Below are positions 35,116 to 43,146 of a stretch of DNA of 64,000 nt, piece by piece. Position numbers and translations under genes: made by a program. The notes beneath the pieces were generated by a model that ran no database searches, was not told the DNA's origin, and worked only from the letters and a program-made list of their open reading frames with translations. Positions within the stretch are counted from its first letter, which is position 1, and the number at the start of each line of letters is the position of its first letter. The DNA comes from Alphaproteobacteria bacterium. GTDB lineage: Bacteria; Pseudomonadota; Alphaproteobacteria; Rhodobacterales; Rhodobacteraceae. Location: positions 1 to 64,000 of the forward strand of contig JAUIAS010000013.1 of assembly GCA_030425395.1 (NCBI GenBank), written 5' to 3'.

Positions 35116-35732
35116 TCCAAGACAATCCTTGCTGCGAGCCCGCCAAACACCACGGCGGATACCTTGCCCATAACCCCCTGCACCGGCCCAAGCGCCGTGG
35201 AAAACACCCCCGCAAGCGCCCCGTAGCCGCCTGTAATGATCAAACCCGACGTGATGAACATAAGACCCAACCCCAACGTCTGATGCCAGATCGGCCCGAC
35301 ATCCGGCGACACGAATTGCGGCAGGAACGCGATGATGAACACCGCGACCTTGGGGTTCAGAAGATTGGTTACAAAGCCTTTGCGCACCGCCGCGCCAAGA
35401 TTGCGCTGGCCGGTTTGCAAGGCAGCAGGCGGCGATTGCCATGCGCCCCAAGCCAGCCAAAGAAGATATCCTGCCCCAGCCCATCGGATCGCGTCATAGG
35501 CATGAGGCACGGACAGCACGGCCGCCGATATCCCGACAGTCGCCAAGGCCACATGGACACCGCCCCCAAGCGCCACGCCCAACGCCGCCGCCGCACCACT
35601 GCGCCAACCACCAGACAAACCGCAGGCGCTGGCAAACATGACATCCGCACCCGGCGTCAGGTTAAGAACAACGCTGGCCAGCATGAACGCGGCGATCGTC
35701 GCAGGATCCATGGAAAGAAGCGTTTCGATCAT
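35112..35732 (-). CDS. LysE/RhtB family amino acid exporter
   Basis: The 206-residue membrane protein has about six helices and family motifs: ASVVLNLTPGADVMFASACGL, GVALGGGVHVALATVGIS, AGAGYLLWLAWGAW and KGFVTNLLNPKVAVFIIAFLPQF. LysE/RhtB proteins export amino acids or derivatives. It lies nine bases after the XRE-cupin gene and overlaps the GFA gene. In this operon it may expel an N-methylated amino acid or its product, but the substrate cannot be determined. Confidence 0.9.
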   Translation of the reverse strand: MIETLLSMDPATIAAFMLASVVLNLTPGADVMFASACGLSGGWRSGAAAALGVALGGGVHVALATVGISAAVLSVPHAYDAIRWAGAGYLLWLAWGAWQSPPAALQTGQRNLGAAVRKGFVTNLLNPKVAVFIIAFLPQFVSPDVGPIWHQTLGLGLMFITSGLIITGGYGALAGVFSTALGPVQGVMGKVSAVVFGGLAARIVLE

Positions 35733-35741
35733 CTGCGCCCC

Positions 35742-36314
35742 TTAATACACAGGCGGGGCGATCACCCAGATCACCACAGCCGGTTCGTCATAGGGGTTGA
35801 TCCATTCAAACGGTTCTCCTCGAATGCGAAAACTGTCGCCTGCGCCAACGGTGAACCTTTGGCCCGCAATCACCAGATCAAGCTGCCCTGATACCACGTA
35901 GCCGACCTCTTGCGTGGGTCGGGAAACCGCGTCACCAATGCGCGACCGGGGCAGAAAGGTGGAATGCACCACCTCGAAATCGTCTGTCAGGTCAGGGGAA
36001 AGCAGCTCTTCGACCAGACCGGCTTCGCCCGATCCAATGGGGCGGCGGGCACCCTTGCGAACGATATGTCCTGCCTCTTGTGCCGGGGCGGGGGCTTGGC
36101 CGAACAACATCGACAAGGGCACACCGAGAACTTCTCCGAAGTGGCGCAGGTCATCGACCGACGGTTGGGACAAGTCGCGTTCGACCTGACTGATCCAGCC
36201 CACGGATCGGCCAAGACGTTCCCCCAGATCTGCCAGCGTCAGCCCGCGCGCCTTGCGCAGCGCCCTGAGATCGGCACCCAGCGTTTCGCTCTGGATCGGA
36301 TTGCGAGACAGCAT
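35742..36314 (-). CDS. XRE-cupin transcriptional regulator
   Basis: This 190-residue protein joins an N-terminal helix-turn-helix (LRALRKARGLTLADLGERLG, VGWISQVERDLSQPSVDDL, about 15-65) to a C-terminal cupin (about 110-185, ending GDSFRIRGEPFEWINPYDEP). Such regulators sense small metabolites through the cupin, often polyamines or amino-acid derivatives. It heads the operon with LysE, GFA and the two flavoproteins. Two perfect palindromes with CGTGAAA arms lie just upstream and are the likely autoregulatory sites. ATG 36314 lacks a strong ribosome site. Confidence 0.88.
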   Translation of the reverse strand: MLSRNPIQSETLGADLRALRKARGLTLADLGERLGRSVGWISQVERDLSQPSVDDLRHFGEVLGVPLSMLFGQAPAPAQEAGHIVRKGARRPIGSGEAGLVEELLSPDLTDDFEVVHSTFLPRSRIGDAVSRPTQEVGYVVSGQLDLVIAGQRFTVGAGDSFRIRGEPFEWINPYDEPAVVIWVIAPPVY

Positions 36315-36325
36315 AGGCTGTGGCC

Positions 36326-36354
36326 CCGTGAAATATCATCGTTGATTTTCACGG
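36326..36354. promoter_or_regulatory. palindrome 1 upstream of the XRE-cupin gene
   Basis: CCGTGAAA and TTTCACGG form perfect eight-base arms around a 13-base spacer, starting 12 bases upstream of the XRE-cupin start. The arm sequence recurs in a second palindrome 40 bases further on, so it is likely a regulator site rather than a chance hairpin. There is no T-tract for termination. Confidence 0.55.
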
Positions 36355-36365
36355 TGGCGGATTCG

Positions 36366-36392
36366 CGTGAAAAAGCAAGAGATTTTTTCACG
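36366..36392. promoter_or_regulatory. palindrome 2 upstream of the XRE-cupin gene
   Basis: CGTGAAAAA and TTTTTCACG form perfect nine-base arms around a nine-base spacer. It shares CGTGAAA/TTTCACG with palindrome 1. The centres (36340 and 36379) are 39 bases apart, close to four helical turns, which would put two bound dimers on nearly the same DNA face. Confidence 0.55.
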
Positions 36393-36424
36393 GCATGGCA
36401 AGATCAGAGTGCCTGATCTGCCCG

Positions 36425-37462
36425 CTACGACGCGCCCAACGTTTTGTGCAGCCATGTTGCCGAGGCGTGGATTGCCTGCCCCGCTTGTGGAACGACCTTA
36501 CCAAGGGACACAAAGGCATGAACCTGTCCCTCATAGGGTTCGAGCGTGACGCGGACCCCCGCCGCCTTGAGAGCATCAGCGTAAGCCAGAGCATCAGACC
36601 AAAGTGGGTCATGCCCTCCGGCGACGATAAACGCGGGTGGTTGGCCGCTCAGCCGGTCGGACATGAGCGGCGATACGCGGGGCTGCAGCCGGTCGATCTC
36701 TTTCGGCAGATATTGATCCAGATACCAGCGAATACGCGTCAGCGGCAAAAGCGGCTGATCAGCCAATGCCGCCATCGAGGCGCTGTCCAGCCGGGCATCC
36801 ACCGCTGGATAGATCAGAAGTTGCGCTGCTGGCAGAACATCACCCGCTGCCGATAAATCATGCATCAGGGCAGCGGTCAGATTTCCGCCGGCACTGTCGC
36901 CACCAACCGCCATGCGCGCGGGGTCTACAGCAATACCCGTAGCCCCTGACACCAAAGCCCGATACGCCGCAAGCACATCGTCAGGCGCCGCCGGAAACGG
37001 ATGTTCAGGTGCCAGACGGTATTCCAGCGACACAACGCGAAGACGCCCCCAATCTGCCAGTCGCCCACACAGCCCGTCATGGGTATCGACGTTACCCTGC
37101 ACCCAGCCACCGCCATGCAGATAGAGCAAAAGCGGTGCATCATCGCCCAATCCCGCCGGTGTATAAACCCGTGCCGGACACTCACCATCCGCACCGGGAA
37201 GCGTCAGGTCGCGCCTGTTCACCGTATCAGGACAAGGGATGTCGAACTTTTCCGCCATTAACGCAATCTGCGCCCGGCTTTCCGCAAGGGTCGGGTCTCC
37301 TCCCGTATCGCGCACCTTGGCAACCGCCGTGCTGAGCGCGGCAGCAGACGGATCAATCCGGCGGCCATCGACAAGAGGCAACCGACCTGCAAACACCAGA
37401 CGTTGCAAGCGTTCCGGTAAAAACAGAAGCGATAATGAAAACGCGACCGAAAGCTTGCCCAT
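36425..37462 (-). CDS. alpha/beta hydrolase (hormone-sensitive-lipase type esterase)
   Basis: The 345-residue protein has the HSL-family oxyanion motif LYLHGGGWVQGN, the nucleophile in VGGDSAGGNL, the aspartate in AGGHDPLWSD and the histidine in GQVHAFVSLG. It hydrolyses carboxylic esters. The N-terminal 25 residues are hydrophobic and might be a membrane anchor or signal. ATG 37462 is preferred. A GTG three codons earlier overlaps the thiolase stop. It is probably co-transcribed with the thiolase upstream. The substrate is unknown. Confidence 0.88.
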   Translation of the reverse strand: MGKLSVAFSLSLLFLPERLQRLVFAGRLPLVDGRRIDPSAAALSTAVAKVRDTGGDPTLAESRAQIALMAEKFDIPCPDTVNRRDLTLPGADGECPARVYTPAGLGDDAPLLLYLHGGGWVQGNVDTHDGLCGRLADWGRLRVVSLEYRLAPEHPFPAAPDDVLAAYRALVSGATGIAVDPARMAVGGDSAGGNLTAALMHDLSAAGDVLPAAQLLIYPAVDARLDSASMAALADQPLLPLTRIRWYLDQYLPKEIDRLQPRVSPLMSDRLSGQPPAFIVAGGHDPLWSDALAYADALKAAGVRVTLEPYEGQVHAFVSLGKVVPQAGQAIHASATWLHKTLGAS

Positions 37463-37467
37463 AAGGA

Positions 37468-38640
37468 TCACACTCTTTCGATGGCGATGGCGGTGCCTTC
37501 ACCGCCACCAATGCAGATCGCAGCAATCCCGCGTTTCAACCCGCGCTTTTCCAGCGCATTGAGCAAGGTCACCATGATCCGGGCACCGGACGCCCCGATC
37601 GGATGACCAAGCGCGCAAGCTCCGCCGTTGACGTTAACCTTGTCACGCGGCAGGCCCATTTCCTGCATGAAGGCCATTGGAACGACGGCAAAGGCTTCGT
37701 TCACTTCCCAAAGATCGACATCGTCCTTGGTCCATCCCAGCCGATCCAGAAGCTTTTGCGTCGCGGGCACCGGGGCCGTGGTGAACAGGCCGGGGGCCTG
37801 TGCGTGGCTGGCATGGCCCATGATGCGCGCGCGCACATTGAGACCTTGGGCCTCTGCGGCCTCTTCGGACGCGATCACAAGCGCCGCCGCCCCGTCCGAG
37901 ATCGATGAAGCGTTGGCCGCCGTTACCGTCCCATCCTTGCGAAACGCCGGCTTGAGCTGTGGGATCTTGTCCGGGCGGGCTGTCTTGGGCTGTTCATCGG
38001 CGTCAAAAACCGTATCGCCCCGACGCCCCTTGACGGTAACGGCAGCAATCTCGCCATCAAACGCACCGCTTTCCTGAGCGGCCAGGGCATTGGACAGGGA
38101 CTTTAGCGCATATTCGTCCTGAGCCTCGCGGGTGAATTGAAAGGTTTCGGCGCAATCTTCTGCGAAAGTGCCCATAAGGCGGCCCTTGTCATAGGCATCT
38201 TCAAGACCATCAAGGAACATATGGTCGATTACCTGTTGATGCCCGATACGCGCGCCTTCGCGCATCTTGGGCAGGATGTAAGGCGCGTTGGTCATCGATT
38301 CCATGCCGCCCGCGATCATCGTATCGGCATGGCCCAGTGCGATCTGATCAAAAGCCATCATCGCGGCCTTCATGCCCGAGCCACACATTTTGTTCAGTGT
38401 GGTGGCGGGCACCTCCTCGCCCAAACCGCCCGCGAACCCGGCTTGCCGCGCCGGGGCTTGGCCCTGACCGGCAGGCAGAACACAACCCATCAGGACCTCA
38501 TCCACGGTGTCCGCCTTGGCATCGGCCAGAGCCGCGCGGATCGCCGCGCCACCAAGAGTCGACGCATCGACGCCCGAAAACATACCCTGAAAACCACCCA
38601 TAGGGGTGCGGGCCGCGCCTGCAATCACAACAGATTTCAT
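37468..38640 (-). CDS. acetyl-CoA acetyltransferase (thiolase)
   Basis: This 390-residue thiolase has the acyl-accepting cysteine in LNKMCGSGMKAAM, the VNEAFAVVPMA loop, the histidine in GGACALGHPIG and the second cysteine in ICIGGGEGTA. It resembles AtoB-type acetyl-CoA acetyltransferases that condense or cleave acetoacetyl-CoA. GGAGGA precedes ATG 38640, and the longer upstream frame is not supported. It could serve short-chain beta-oxidation or acetoacetate use. It is distinct from the paaJ thiolase in this window. Confidence 0.93.
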   Translation of the reverse strand: MKSVVIAGAARTPMGGFQGMFSGVDASTLGGAAIRAALADAKADTVDEVLMGCVLPAGQGQAPARQAGFAGGLGEEVPATTLNKMCGSGMKAAMMAFDQIALGHADTMIAGGMESMTNAPYILPKMREGARIGHQQVIDHMFLDGLEDAYDKGRLMGTFAEDCAETFQFTREAQDEYALKSLSNALAAQESGAFDGEIAAVTVKGRRGDTVFDADEQPKTARPDKIPQLKPAFRKDGTVTAANASSISDGAAALVIASEEAAEAQGLNVRARIMGHASHAQAPGLFTTAPVPATQKLLDRLGWTKDDVDLWEVNEAFAVVPMAFMQEMGLPRDKVNVNGGACALGHPIGASGARIMVTLLNALEKRGLKRGIAAICIGGGEGTAIAIERV

Positions 38641-38730
38641 CTTTGAGTCCTCCAAGATGCTACCGAACACGGATTGGTAACGAATGCCGGTTAGCGTTGT
38701 CCAAGTTGCCAAATAACTAGGACCAAGCCA

Positions 38731-39069
38731 ATGAGCGTTGCAACCCAAGATTCCGGCCAAACCCGCATCGTGACGGTGACCGAACCACGCATCGACGCGG
38801 CACTGGCCATCCGGTTCAAGGACGACATGCGCACCGCCACAAAGGACGCCCCGGAACGTGTTGTTCTGGATCTCGCCGGGGTCGAGTTTGTCGATTCAAG
38901 TGGCCTTGGCGCGATTGTCGGATCCATGAAACAACTGGGTGCCGGTCGAAGGCTTGATCTGGCCGGGTTGACTCCGCTGGTTGAAAAGGTGTTCCGCCTG
39001 ACGCGAATGGATGCGGTTTTCCGGATATTCCCGTCCGTAGATGTCGCTATGAACCCGGAGCCAGATTGA
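38731..39069 (+). CDS. STAS-domain anti-sigma factor antagonist
   Basis: The 112-residue protein is a single STAS domain like SpoIIAA/RsbV, with the phosphorylatable serine in FVDSSGLGAIVG (Ser57) and the following LDLAGLTPLVEKVFRLTRMD. In partner switching the dephosphorylated form binds the anti-sigma kinase and frees the sigma factor. AGGA lies ten bases before the ATG. The kinase-like partner starts seven bases after the stop. No PP2C phosphatase or sigma factor is next to them. Confidence 0.9.
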   Translation: MSVATQDSGQTRIVTVTEPRIDAALAIRFKDDMRTATKDAPERVVLDLAGVEFVDSSGLGAIVGSMKQLGAGRRLDLAGLTPLVEKVFRLTRMDAVFRIFPSVDVAMNPEPD

Positions 39070-39075
39070 CTGCCC

Positions 39076-39525
39076 ATGCACCGCGCGCCCCAACTTGAAC
39101 GCAGTTGCACCGCCACATTCGAAGAAGTCAGGCGGGTGTTGATCGCGCTGGACAGGTTTCTTGACAATCTTGAGGACAGCACCGCACCCGCGGATGATCT
39201 GCGGATCGTCGCGGGAGAGGTGCTCAACAACGTTGCTGAACATGCCTATGATTCCTGCGCCGCAGGCCCAGTACGATTTCGATGCATTTTGCGGCCCAAA
39301 GGGTTCCTGTGCCGGGTCGAGGATCAGGGCCGGGCGCTCGGCGACATGCCCGAAGGCGAAACACCCGACCTGAGCGGCCCTTTACCTGAGGGCGGCTTCG
39401 GTTGGTTTCTGATCCACCAGTTGGCACAGGGTGTCCATTATCGGCGCCGGGGCGGGCGCAATCAGTTGAACTTTACCATCCCACGCATCGCCGCAGAAAT
39501 CACCGGTGCCTCAAAAGGGTCTTAA
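39076..39525 (+). CDS. anti-sigma regulatory factor, GHKL ATPase (RsbW-like)
   Basis: The 149-residue protein has the GHKL nucleotide-binding boxes: EVLNNVAEHAYD (N box), RVEDQGRALGDMP (G1) and EGGFGWFLIHQLAQ (G2). This matches RsbW/SpoIIAB-type serine kinases that bind a sigma factor or other target and phosphorylate a STAS partner. Pairing with the preceding STAS gene makes a two-component partner switch. The output target is not encoded nearby. Confidence 0.9.
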   Translation: MHRAPQLERSCTATFEEVRRVLIALDRFLDNLEDSTAPADDLRIVAGEVLNNVAEHAYDSCAAGPVRFRCILRPKGFLCRVEDQGRALGDMPEGETPDLSGPLPEGGFGWFLIHQLAQGVHYRRRGGRNQLNFTIPRIAAEITGASKGS

Positions 39526-39709
39526 TCCTTCCGCAATAGCGCCGAAAATGCACGACATACATGGACTTGTAGCTGCATATGGCTTCACCCGGCGCCGCGT
39601 TAAACAGCCCCCACCCAGTGCGCGGCGTCGGGTAAAATGCTCCTCCCTTTCCCGATTGGCTTTTGTTTGTGCACCCCATAGGTTTCGCACAATGAAGGGA
39701 GTCACAATC

Positions 39710-41287
39710 ATGCGAAATCTGCATTTACCTGGACGATCACCCGTTTTGGCTACGAATGGAATGTGTGCCACGTCACATCCGTTGGCTGCACGAGCGGCTG
39801 TAGATATTCTGGACAACGGCGGCAATGCCATGGACGCAGCCATCGCGGGGGCCGTTTTGCTGGGGATTTGCGAACCTCAGATGACCGGAATCGGCGGCGA
39901 CTGTTTTGTCCTCTGGTCGGAACCGGGCAGCGACACAGTGAAAGCGATGAACGGGTCCGGACGCGCCCCGGCAGCCGCCACCGCTGCAGCATTGCGCGAT
40001 AAAGGACACGAAACCGTGCCCCGGTTGGGCGCGGATGCCGTCACGATACCCGGCGCGATTGACGCATTCTGCACCCTGTCCGAAAAAGTCGGCCGCCTTG
40101 GCATCGATCGGGTTCTCGCCCCGGCGATCCACTATGCCAAAACCGGCGTTCCAGTGGCACCGCGCGTGTCGTTCGATTGGCACACAGATGCCAAGGTTCT
40201 GGGGACAAAGGCGCGGGAATTCTACCTGTTGGATGGCAAGGTTCCGCGCGTCGGCGACGTGTTTGCCCATACCGGACAGGCCGAGGTTCTCAGCCGCATC
40301 GCCAAACAGGGGCGCGACGCGTTCTACACTGGCGAGATTGCAGAAGACATGGTTGCGGCGCTGCGTGCCGCAGGTGGGGTGCACACGCTGGAAGATTTTG
40401 CGGCCACGCAATGCGACGAGGTCGATCCAGTGGGCGGCACCTACAAGGGTGTCGAACTGCTTGAGCATCCGCCCAATGGCCAGGGGGCGACCGCACTCTT
40501 GTTGCTCAACATCCTGTCATTCTTTGACATTGCGTCGATGGATCCTTCGGGGGCCGCGCGCGCCCATATCGAAGCTGAGGCCGCCAAACTGGCCTATGAC
40601 GCGCGCAACCGGTTCATCGCCGATCCCGACCACACCACACGCCTCGATCATATGCTGAGCATGGAAACGGCGGAAAAGCTGGCCGCATTGATTGATCCGC
40701 GTCGGGCGATGGCTTCTGCCGCGCCGCTGACAGAGGCAGTGCACAAGGACACCATCTATATCACCGTGGTTGATCGGGATCGGATGGCGGTTTCGCTGAT
40801 CTATTCGATCTTCAGCGGCTTTGGGTCAGGCGTTGCATCAGACAGATTCGGCATCCTTTTCCAAAACCGTGGCGCGGGGTTCACCCTGGCTGAAGGGCAC
40901 CCCAACGAACTGGCCGGGGGCAAGCGCCCGATGCACACGATCATTCCTGCAATGATCCGCGAAGGAGGTCGGGTGACCATGCCATTCGGTGTAATGGGCG
41001 GCGCATATCAACCCAACGGACATGCCCGGTTCGTGAGCAATATCCGCGATTTCGGAATGGACCCGCAAACCGCCATCGACGCCCCGAGAGCATTCTCAGA
41101 CGCGGGCAACATGAAGGTGGAACAAGGCTACTCGGACGAGGTCCGCGCCAAACTGGCCGACATGGGCCACGACGTTACGGTGCCTGAAACACCGATTGGT
41201 GGGGCGCAGTCGATCGTCATTCACGAAAACGGAGTTCTGGAGGGGGCAAGCGATCCACGCAAGGATGGCTGTGCGCTGGGATACTGA
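39710..41287 (+). CDS. gamma-glutamyltransferase family protein
   Basis: The 525-residue Ntn hydrolase should self-cleave before Thr348 (HKDTIYITVVD), which aligns with the catalytic threonine of GGT. Other typical parts are NGGNAMDAAIAGAVLLG, GIGGDCFVLW, EHPPNGQGATALLLLN and the small-subunit PNELAGGKRPMHTIIPAM and PFGVMGGAYQPNGH. It belongs to the GGT-like branch with DTIY instead of TTHY and no evident signal peptide, so the substrate may not be glutathione. AAGGGAG supports ATG 39710. A 184-base gap precedes it. Confidence 0.92.
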   Translation: MRNLHLPGRSPVLATNGMCATSHPLAARAAVDILDNGGNAMDAAIAGAVLLGICEPQMTGIGGDCFVLWSEPGSDTVKAMNGSGRAPAAATAAALRDKGHETVPRLGADAVTIPGAIDAFCTLSEKVGRLGIDRVLAPAIHYAKTGVPVAPRVSFDWHTDAKVLGTKAREFYLLDGKVPRVGDVFAHTGQAEVLSRIAKQGRDAFYTGEIAEDMVAALRAAGGVHTLEDFAATQCDEVDPVGGTYKGVELLEHPPNGQGATALLLLNILSFFDIASMDPSGAARAHIEAEAAKLAYDARNRFIADPDHTTRLDHMLSMETAEKLAALIDPRRAMASAAPLTEAVHKDTIYITVVDRDRMAVSLIYSIFSGFGSGVASDRFGILFQNRGAGFTLAEGHPNELAGGKRPMHTIIPAMIREGGRVTMPFGVMGGAYQPNGHARFVSNIRDFGMDPQTAIDAPRAFSDAGNMKVEQGYSDEVRAKLADMGHDVTVPETPIGGAQSIVIHENGVLEGASDPRKDGCALGY

Positions 41288-41301
41288 GCCGGAAGGATAG
41301 A

Positions 41302-41329
41302 ACGGGGGCTGCGCGACGCGCGGCCCCGT
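41302..41329. terminator. GC-rich hairpin between convergent GGT and hspQ
   Basis: ACGGGG pairs with CCCCGT as the outer stem, with an inner GCGC/GCGC stem around GAC and short mismatches between. It lies 14 bases after the GGT stop and 15 bases from the convergent hspQ stop. There is no clear T-tract on either strand, so it is only a possible bidirectional terminator. Confidence 0.35.
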
Positions 41330-41343
41330 CACGTTAGTGGAAT

Positions 41344-41670
41344 TCAGTTCATCTGGAAATGAAGCGGATAGGTGCCGTCAGAGAACGGCCCGAACATCTC
41401 GGGTATGTCTGGGTGGTCCACCGGTTCACCAGAGTAGTCCGCAATCAGGTTCTGTTCGGAAACGTAAGCCACATAATAGCTCTGATCGTTTTCCGCCAGA
41501 AGATGATAATACGGTTGCTCCTTGCTCGGCCGACTTTCCTCGGGGATGGCCTGATACCATTCCTCGGTGTTGGCGAACTTAGGATCAACGTCAAACACCA
41601 CGCCGCGAAACGGGTGCTTGCGGTGACGGACCACTTGTCCGAGGTGATATTTTGCTCTTGTCGTAATCAT
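41344..41670 (-). CDS. hspQ: heat shock protein HspQ
   Basis: This 108-residue protein matches HspQ of alphaproteobacteria: TTRAKYHLGQVVRHRKHPFR, GVVFDVDPKFANTEEWY, QPYYHLLAENDQSYYVAYVSEQNL and a conserved FGPFSDGTYPL tail. HspQ is a small heat-induced hemimethylated-DNA-binding-fold protein that modulates Lon and affects DnaA levels in E. coli. The start at ATG 41670 gives the normal family length. In-frame ATGs at 41679 and 41685 are alternatives, and none has a strong ribosome site. No sigma-32 promoter could be recognised. Confidence 0.9.
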   Translation of the reverse strand: MITTRAKYHLGQVVRHRKHPFRGVVFDVDPKFANTEEWYQAIPEESRPSKEQPYYHLLAENDQSYYVAYVSEQNLIADYSGEPVDHPDIPEMFGPFSDGTYPLHFQMN

Positions 41671-41893
41671 AACAGCCATGCCCATGTCTTTGGTTACTAG
41701 CAAATCTTTCGTATACTTGTCCAATGACGACGGGACATTTGATGGAAACAGTCTGTGAACTCAATCCCTACAGTCCGAAAGAACGCGTTCTGCCGCCTCG
41801 TTTCCCGGAATATTTGGAATGTGATTTTGTTTGACCGCGAAATAATGTATGATCGGCGGATAATCGCACGGACAACGGCGAGCAGTGAGGCAG

Positions 41894-42478
41894 ATGAGCA
41901 GAGTTTTTTTCGCACTGGCGGCGCTGGTGTTCTTGGCCGCGTGTGGCGGCGGCAAGTATAATTCGGCACCGCGCAATCTCGATAATGCGTGCAGTATCCT
42001 GAAACAGCGGCCGCAATACGCGCGCGCCTTCCGCGCGACGGAACGACGTTGGGGCGTTCCCACGCATGTTCAGATGGCCACGATCTATCAGGAGAGCAAG
42101 TTCGTCTCTCGGGCCCGCACGCCATATCGGTTTGCGCTCGGCATCATTCCCATGGGCCGCCAATCAAGCGCCTATGGGTATGCGCAGGCGCTGGACGGCA
42201 CATGGGATGACTACCGCAAATCGACGGGGCGCTGGGCGGCGCGGCGCGACCGGATCAAGGACGCATCAGATTTCATGGGCTGGTATATGAACCAATCCAA
42301 CAAGCGCAACGGCATCTCACTTCGTGATGCGCGTAATCAATACCTTGCCTACCACGAGGGTCAGACCGGGTATCGCCGTGGAACGCATAACCGCAAAAGC
42401 TGGCTCTTGCGCATCGCGGGCGAGGTCGAGGCGCGATCCTTTATGTATCAGGGGCAATTGGCACGGTGTCGGCGGTAA
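41894..42478 (+). CDS. lytic transglycosylase (SLT domain) lipoprotein
   Basis: The 194-residue protein starts with a lipoprotein signal (FFALAALVFLAAC, cysteine near residue 18). The mature part contains the SLT-like catalytic region with the glutamate in MATIYQESKFV and SSAYGYAQALDGTWDDYRKSTG. It would cleave murein glycan strands in the periplasm, anchored to the outer membrane. ATG 41894 or GTG 41885 may be the start, with GAGG between them. It is divergent from hspQ and convergent with lolA. Confidence 0.88.
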   Translation: MSRVFFALAALVFLAACGGGKYNSAPRNLDNACSILKQRPQYARAFRATERRWGVPTHVQMATIYQESKFVSRARTPYRFALGIIPMGRQSSAYGYAQALDGTWDDYRKSTGRWAARRDRIKDASDFMGWYMNQSNKRNGISLRDARNQYLAYHEGQTGYRRGTHNRKSWLLRIAGEVEARSFMYQGQLARCRR

Positions 42479-43075
42479 TCACCGGTCCGTGGTTTCACCG
42501 ACAATCTCCGGGCTGAACAACAGATCGCTTAGCGTGTCCGTCGGCGCGAGGCCCTCCAGAACCACGGTTGTCTGACCACCATAGGAATCAGTGATTACCC
42601 ATTGGGCAAGCCGCACCGGATCGGGCAGAAATATCAGGTCGATCCGGCCCGCATCAGCGTTGTCTGGGTCTTGTGCCGTCAGGATCGTTGCCGTGTCATC
42701 CCCCCGGTGCCCAACAACCATGTCTTGCTGTTCCAGGTCGATTTCCGAGGCCAGAATGACAGACAAAGGCGTGCGGTTCAGCGGATAGGTTTCGGGCGGC
42801 TGGTTGGATTTCGGATCAAAGATCACCACCGCCCCGCCGCCAGCCACAACAACCGCGGCATTCGGCGGATCATATTCAAACCGCGCCTGACCGGGCCGCT
42901 GAATATAAAGCGTCCCCTTGGACACAACGCCATCGTCGCTGAACTGGGAAAAGCGACTGATCGCGGTGTCAATGCCATTCAGATATTGCGAAAGCTGTGG
43001 CAGGGACAGCATGTCCGCCCGCGCCGGGAGGGCTAGGGTCAGACTGGCGATAGCGAGGGCGATTACGTTTTTCAT
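42479..43075 (-). CDS. lolA: LolA outer-membrane lipoprotein carrier
   Basis: This 198-residue periplasmic protein has a 20-residue signal peptide (MKNVIALAIASLTLALPARA) and LolA-type strands such as SRFSQFSDDGVVSKGTLYIQRPGQARFEYDPP. It carries lipoproteins from LolCDE to the outer-membrane receptor. It lies 71 bases downstream of ftsK in the same orientation, the usual alphaproteobacterial order. GAGGGG precedes the ATG closely. Confidence 0.9.
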   Translation of the reverse strand: MKNVIALAIASLTLALPARADMLSLPQLSQYLNGIDTAISRFSQFSDDGVVSKGTLYIQRPGQARFEYDPPNAAVVVAGGGAVVIFDPKSNQPPETYPLNRTPLSVILASEIDLEQQDMVVGHRGDDTATILTAQDPDNADAGRIDLIFLPDPVRLAQWVITDSYGGQTTVVLEGLAPTDTLSDLLFSPEIVGETTDR

Positions 43076-43146
43076 ACCCCTCAGATACGGTCGCCCTCCC
43101 CTGACACCAAGGGGCAAAGCATCACGTTCCCGCGATGTTACCCGGA

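Noticed and set aside
36401-36419. AGATCAG/CTGATCT inverted repeat next to the two XRE palindromes
   Set aside because: It has a different core from the CGTGAAA palindromes and no T-tract, so neither operator nor terminator could be supported.
41781-41790. GAACGCGTTC perfect palindrome upstream of the transglycosylase gene
   Set aside because: It resembles half of a LexA site but lacks the N7 spacing of the GTTC-N7-GTTC box, and ten bases are too few to support a site.
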